This document shows positions 59,111 through 64,000 of a stretch of DNA of 64,000 bases, piece by piece. The stretch is taken from NCBI GenBank assembly GCA_009823505.1, contig VZQC01004719.1:1133257-1197256 (forward strand). Direction: 5' to 3'. Each line of letters begins with the position of its first letter. The first letter of the stretch is position 1. Both the position numbers and the translations under genes were made by a program. The notes beneath the pieces are model-generated. The model worked only from the letters and a program-made list of their open reading frames with translations, was not told the DNA's origin and searched no databases. Origin of the DNA: Rhizomys pruinosus (taxonomy: Eukaryota; Chordata; Mammalia; Rodentia; Spalacidae).

Positions 59111-59671
59111 ACCCTTCAGTACCACTCACTGGTTGAGGGACACTTGGGTTGCTTCCAGCTCTTTTCTGTTGTGAGGAGAGCTCCAATAAACATAGATGTG
59201 CATGTAATATCTTCAGTAGGATGAGTCTTGTGGGTATATACCCAGGAGTGGTATGACTGGGTCAGGTGGTAAGTTCATTTTCCGTTTCTTAAGAGTTTTC
59301 CACACTGCTTTCCATAGGGGTTGCAGGAGTTTGCATACCCACCAGATGTGGATGACTGTTCCCCTTTCCACACAGCCTCTCTGGATTTGATATCCTTTGT
59401 TTTCTGGATCATAGCTAGTCTTACAGGGGTAAGATGAAATCTTAAGGTCATTTTAACTTGCATTTCCTTAATTATTAGTGATGTTGAACACTTTTTAAGA
59501 TGTTTCTCAGCCATTTTTACTTCTTCATTTGTGAAGTCTCAGTTGAGCTCTTTATTCCATTCTTGAGTAGGTCAATTGTTTTCTTCCTCCTTTGTTTTTT
59601 GAGTAGATTATACACTGTGAATGTTAATGAGTTGTCCAATGTATCACTGGTGAAAGTTTCCTTCCACTCTG

Positions 59672-60830
59672 TTAGTTTTTCTTCAGTTCTTTGATTGTTT
59701 CTTTCACTGTAAAGAAGCTCTTGAGTTTAGTAAAGTCCCATTTATCAATTATCGACCTTACTTTTTGTGCCGCTGCTCTCTGATTTAGAAAGTCTTTTCC
59801 TAAGCTTATAACATGTAAGTTACTACCAATATTTTCTTCTATCGTTTTCAGAATTTTGGGTTCCACATTGAGGTCTTTGATCCTTTTGGAGTTGATTTGT
59901 GTACATTATGAGAGGTAGGGGTTTAGTTTTATTTTTCTAGAAGTGGTGATCCAGTTTTGCCAACACCATTTGCTGAAGATGTCATCTTTCCTCCATTGAG
60001 TCTTCTTGTACCATTTGTGGACTTTGAGGTGGTTGAATTTCTATATGCTCAGGTTTTGAACATTAATTTTGTTCCTTTGATCTACTGGTCTGTTTTTTTG
60101 CCATTACCAGGCTGTTTTTATGACTATAGCCCTGTAATATAATTTGAAGTCTGGTATGGCAATACCCCCTGTATTGCTCATTTTGCTAAGGGTTGCTTTG
60201 GCTATCTGGGGTCTTTTGTTTCTCCATATGAACTTCAGAAATTTTTTTCCTAGGTCTGTGAAGAAGCTCATGGAGATTCTAATTGGGATTGAATTGAATC
60301 TGTATATTACTTTGGGCAGGATGGTCATTTTTACTATATTGATTATTCTAATCCATGAGTATGGGAGGGTTTTCTATCTTCTATTGTCTTCCTCAATCTC
60401 CTTCTTGAGGAATTTAAATTTTTCTTTGTAGAGTTTTTTGGTGTGTTTGGTCAGGTTTGTTCCTAGATAATTTATTATTTTAGTGGAGGCTATTGTGAGT
60501 GGAAAAGTCTCCTTGTATTCTTTTTCCAATTGTTTTCTATTGGCATAAAGAAAGGATACCGATTTTTTGAAATTAATTTTGTATCCCATCACTTTAATGA
60601 AGCTGTTGATAGTTTCTAGGAGTTTTCTGGTGTAGTTTTTGCCATTCCTTATGTAAACTATCATGCGATTGGCAAAAAGGGATAGGTTGAGTTCCTCTTT
60701 TCCAATTAGTACTCCTCTAATTTACTTTTCTTGTCTTATTGCTCTTACAAGCATTTCAAGTACTATATTGAAAAGTAGTGGGGATAGAGAGCAGAGTGGC
60801 CAGTTTCCTGACTTTAAGGGGAACATTTCT
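59672..60830 (-). pseudogene. LINE-1 ORF2 fragment, inactive (reverse transcriptase and C-terminal part)
   Basis: Reading the minus strand from 60830: an AIRQEK-like segment with an in-frame stop, then LSLFANRMIVY (60650-60690). Next come MGYKINFKKSVSFLYANRK (about 60520-60590), [16 protein letters not shown] (60280-60330), [16 protein letters not shown] (about 60185-60235) and [14 protein letters not shown] (about 60125-60170). A C-terminal GKDFLNQRAAAQK-IDKWD segment follows (59700-59800). In active LINE-1s the catalytic motif is FADD; here it is FANR, so both aspartates are lost. Frameshifts separate the pieces. Known family role: target-primed reverse transcription in the nucleus. Confidence 0.9.
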
Positions 60831-61224
60831 ATTTTTTTTTTCTTGTTCAATTTTAATAGACTTTTTTTGCTAGATAAAGTACTCTGGTTCAACATCTATA
60901 GTCTTTTAGAACCAGGAATATTTAAGACCAAGCTCTTCTGGCTTTTGCCATCTTCATTGAGAAATCAGCTGTAATTCTGAGGGTTTCTCAATTGTAGGTA
61001 ACTTGTTGTTTCTTTTTGTAGCCCTCAGTATCTTTACTTTGAACATACTGTGTTTTTATATGATATGAAGTGGAGGATTTTTCTGGTTCTGTATGCTTGG
61101 TGTTTTTAGGAGTGTAATAATCATCTGATAGTCCTTTAGTCATGTGGGCGGCTGCTATCCACATGATCTTCTTCCCTCTCTTGAACCGGATTTTGCAGTT
61201 CCATAGGACTGCAAGTTTCAAGGC
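60831..61224. other. Unassigned DNA left of the LTR
   Basis: T-rich start, then unremarkable sequence. No element or gene is recognised. Confidence 0.35.
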
Positions 61225-61739
61225 TGTCTCCTGCCTGCAGACCGACAGTTTCTAGGCTTAGCTCTGGAAAGGACAGGGAAGGGGACCTCGAGAAAGTTAC
61301 TTGACTGAATAGAAAGACAATAAAAGACGGACTCAGAGGGCAAGGTCCAGAAGAATAGAGTCTCTCCTTTATTCATGCCAGCAGTGTGCTTATATACCCA
61401 AAGTTAATGTGCTCTGGGCAAGGAAGTGGGGGAGCAGGAAGAAGTGAGGGGTGATCCACCTTGGCCTTAATCAGGGGACTGCAGAGCTCCTGTTTGTGCA
61501 ACAGGTAAACTAGAGGTGAAATTTTTCTCAATGACTAAAGGGAAGGGGCCATCTGGTCTTGGAAACTGCACAGATAGGCAAGGCAAGAAAACATTGTAAT
61601 ATCCTGAAACATCCATCCAGAGCTACAGATAACTCACAGAAGCAACTGAATGCCCACAAAGATATCAGATAACTCAGAGGTTTTATGGGACAGGTCTTAC
61701 AAGTTCTTGCCTCAAGCCAGGCAAAGTTTCATTCCTACA
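61225..61739 (-). mobile_element. ERV-type LTR, 515 bp, minus strand
   Basis: On the minus strand it begins TGTAGGAATG (61739 downward) and ends GGAGACA (61225), so it has TG...CA termini. A TATA element (TATATA at 61391-61396) is followed about 20 bases later by an AATAAA poly(A) signal (61368-61373) and a CT-rich U5. This order (long U3, short R, U5 of about 120 bp) resembles class II rodent ERV LTRs. Directly upstream on the minus strand (61740-61760) is a purine-rich tract, AAAACAAAGAGGGGGC, like the polypurine tract before a 3' LTR. No second LTR is seen by 64000, and no clear 6-bp duplication is found. Confidence 0.7.
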
Positions 61740-63040
61740 GCCCCCTCTTTGTTTTTTAATTAAAATGGAGCAGTAATGTCACAGTCGTCTAGGATATATT
61801 TGTGGATGGTCTGATACTGGATTAAAGACATTTGAGTTGTAACTCCAAACTGGCTTTTGACAAATCAGAAAGTCAACTTTCTGAGGTGAGAATTTGTTTA
61901 AACAAAAAGTAGTATCATGGTAGCCTATGGGAACTTAGGTTTCAGGTAACAGAACTTTTGTTAAAATGCTTTTTCTCTAAGGAGAGAGGTGACAAAAGGC
62001 TATAGGCTAGTTGCTATGACTCTCAAGAGTATTTACACAGTGTTTAAACATAGAAATTGATGCCAGTGTATCGCAAACTGACCATAACAGATGCAAAGAG
62101 ACCCACTGTGTATGTAACTTTGCCCTTAAGTGGTGGAACTATAAAAAAGTCAAAGTAAAAGTAATAATTTTTCTCACCATTAAAACATACAGGTATGTTT
62201 CTAATAACATTGTTTGTCCTACACATAAACACACACAAAGACATACAGGTATGCAAATGACATTGTCTGTAAAAATAACATTGCTTGTCCTACACGTAAA
62301 AACATGCAAAGACCTACAGGTATGCAAATGGCATTGTTTCTAAAATTAACATTGTTTGTCCTACACATGATGACATATAGATATTACTTGATATCCCTTT
62401 TAACATAGATGGTGTTTCTTAATTGTACCCCCAAATCCCAAGCCTGGCTGGAGAGATCTGTATTGACTCCTGTAGGTTTTTTTCTTTAGCAAGCATTCTC
62501 CAGGCTTTTGGGTGGGGGCAGGTGAGAAAGAGGAGTAAGCTATTTCTGTTGTTGAGGATAGCACCCAGGTTGTCTCAGGCTCTTTTCAAGCAGGAGTATG
62601 GCTACTAAGATCTGGATTTTGGTTTCTTCAGAAGCATGGATTATGCCTGGATGCGAAGTAAAAAAGTGGCTGCAGATGGCTTATCTCAGAGCTGGAATCT
62701 TGGCTTTCAGGGGTGACTTTTGTACTTTTACTGATGGAATATGAATAGTAAGAGCACAGGCAGTTAAGTAAACACTATTTATTATACTATATTGTGCTGC
62801 TGGCCTAGCACAGGTGGTTAGAGATGCCATTTTTTATATTATTGTAGGTAGGAAATACCTCGTTTATCATTTTAGTAGATAAACGGATGAAGGCTAATTA
62901 AAGTTCTTTTAAAGAATAACATAGATTAGCCTATTAATTTTAAGTTTGAAAAGTAGAATAATATATTAATTTAGTGCTTGAAATTATCCATGGATCAATT
63001 TAGCCCTGGTGGATTTATTGGGCCTGATTTTTAGTTTAAT
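61740..63040. other. Possible ERV internal remnant, non-coding
   Basis: If the LTR is a 3' LTR, internal sequence should lie here on the minus strand. I see a candidate polypurine tract at its left edge but no recognisable gag, pol or env-like frame. AT-rich DNA continues to the B2 at 63054. Confidence 0.3.
62185..62375. repeat. Three imperfect tandem units of about 56-71 bp
   Basis: CAGGTATG recurs at about 62190, 62246 and 62317, each followed by an AACATTGTTTGTCCTACAC-like phrase. Confidence 0.8.
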
Positions 63041-63053
63041 AAAATGCAGGTAT

Positions 63054-63321
63054 GGGGCTGGAGAGATGGCCTAGTGGTTAAGAGCGCCGACTGCACTTAC
63101 AGAGGACCCGGGTTCAATCCCCAGCACCCACATGGCGGCCAAGAGCCATCTGAAACTCCAATTTCAGGAGAACTCCAGCTCCAGGGGAATCTGAGACCCT
63201 CTTCTGACCTCCGCGGCATTGCACGACACGGGTGCACAGACCTTCATGCAGACAGTACATTGATACACATAAAGAAATAAATAAAAAATTAAAAAAAATT
63301 AAAAAAAATAAAAAATAAAAT
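63054..63321 (+). mobile_element. B2/B3-type SINE with target-site duplication
   Basis: GGGGCTGGAGAGATGG to CACATAAAGAAATAAATAAA and a long A/T tail. Flanks AAAATGCAGGTAT (63041-63053) and AAAATACAGGTAT (63322-63334) differ at one base. B box is GGGTTCAATCC, and the double CTCCAATTTCAGG/CTCCAGCTCCAGG motif is present. Confidence 0.95.
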
Positions 63322-63334
63322 AAAATACAGGTAT

Positions 63335-64000
63335 AATATTTTTTACTGTTGCAGTTGGCTGTTGGGAGAAATCCCAGCCAGTATAGTACCTGGCCTTGAT
63401 AAATATTTAATATATATTTTTTTGAGAAATAAAATATCTTTTCAAGAGATTTTATGTCTCTTAATGTAAGAAAGAAGTTAAGCCATCTTTTGGAGGGCAT
63501 TATATTAATTTTACCTTATTTTAGGAGAATATATTTTTTTTCTGAAAACCATAGTAGCACATATATACCCATACAGGAACCGAAGTCCTAAGGTTCATTG
63601 TTGATGAAGAGATGAATTACTGTCTTTTAAAACTAAATTATCTTGTAGATAAAAAGGGATGTTACAGATAACATTATAAAAAGACATTGGATGTACATTA
63701 ATGTAAAGGCTGTTACCTGGAAATTTAGTATGGATTAGAAATAAAAATAACTTTTATTTCACATAAATTTAAGTGTGACCAATATTTATGTTGACAGCAT
63801 TAGACCAATTTTTTAACTACATAAGTAATTTAGTTTACCATTATACAATGTGTGAATAGATTTTGAACATTAGTTAAAAAAATAAGTTAGAGGAACCTGG
63901 AATAAATATACGTTGAGATCTTTAAGTTACCTGATTAAGACTGGATCCTGTAGAAATAAAGTTTATGCATGTATAATTTTAAACTTTCTATATTTTTCAA
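63335..64000. other. AT-rich non-coding DNA
   Basis: No gene or recognised element. Confidence 0.45.

Larger units (their letters stand above)
58010..60830 (-). mobile_element. LINE-1, 5'-truncated: 3' UTR to mid ORF2
   Basis: The 3' end is at the left (TAATAAAATATTTTATTGGTG; CAGTTGATGCATTCTGCCAT). The 3' UTR follows (58350-58700), then ORF2 to its reverse-transcriptase core at about 60830, where the element stops. Two B1 SINEs are inserted (58171-58330 plus strand, 58981-59110 minus strand). No ORF1 or promoter is present, and frameshifts and stops break ORF2, so it is not mobile on its own. Confidence 0.9.

Noticed and set aside
1..64000. A defence system, biosynthetic cluster or other novel multi-gene system
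   Set aside because: There is no intact gene to build one from; the structure of interest here is repeat and genome architecture.

Overview
This window is nuclear DNA from a rodent, almost certainly a muroid (mouse/hamster/vole/gerbil group). The evidence is the repeat content: many B1 SINEs (7SL-derived), many B2/B3-type SINEs (tRNA-derived, with recognisable pol III A and B boxes), rodent LINE-1 3' ends and ORF2 relics, one ancient MIR, an ERV-type LTR and abundant microsatellites. I cannot name the species. I found no intact protein-coding gene and no convincing tRNA or other RNA gene. The coding-like signals are a broken LINE-1 ORF2 at the right end and one unrecognised open stretch near 3.3 kb.

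Layout. (1) 1-3,752: AT-rich single-copy-like DNA with a short LINE-1 3' end (893-1,036) and a MIR. (2) 3,754-18,392: a 14.6-kb GC- and CpG-rich tandem array of about 70 units. The last units are clean and exactly 202 bp apart; most of the rest carries the scattered indels of uncorrected long reads. The direct repeat AGGAGTAGGTGTTTT lies at 877-891, just before the LINE-1 poly(T), and again at 18,393-18,407, just after the array, followed by A. This is the footprint of a LINE-1-type insertion on the minus strand, so the array may be a greatly expanded LINE-1 promoter (5' UTR monomer) array. (3) 18,408-21,037: mostly unique AT-rich DNA with LINE-1 3' UTR scraps. (4) 21,038-48,075: a nested duplication. 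A block X-C-Y occurs intact at 37,900-48,075. A second X (21,038-21,717), partial C (28,990-35,439) and Y (35,440-37,893) lie to its left, and an extra inverted copy of C (21,719-28,604) is wedged inside. The result is a palindrome with about 6.45-kb arms. A single N sits exactly at one breakpoint, inside a B2 SINE, and parts of the block carry raw-read-like indels. A scaffolding or gap-filling artefact is therefore a serious alternative to a real palindrome. (5) 48,076-57,510: a SINE- and LINE-rich region with a 102-N gap, two copies of a fused B2-B1 SINE, and a 239-bp tandem duplication. (6) 57,520-60,830: minus-strand LINE-1 relics, including an ORF2 reverse-transcriptase region whose catalytic FADD reads FANR. 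(7) 61,225-61,739: a minus-strand LTR with TATA box, poly(A) signal and an adjacent polypurine tract; then unassigned DNA with one B2 to the end.

The most interesting signals are the TSD-bounded 202-bp monomer array, the composite B2-B1 SINE and the palindrome/duplication. No classical operon-like or defence system is present.
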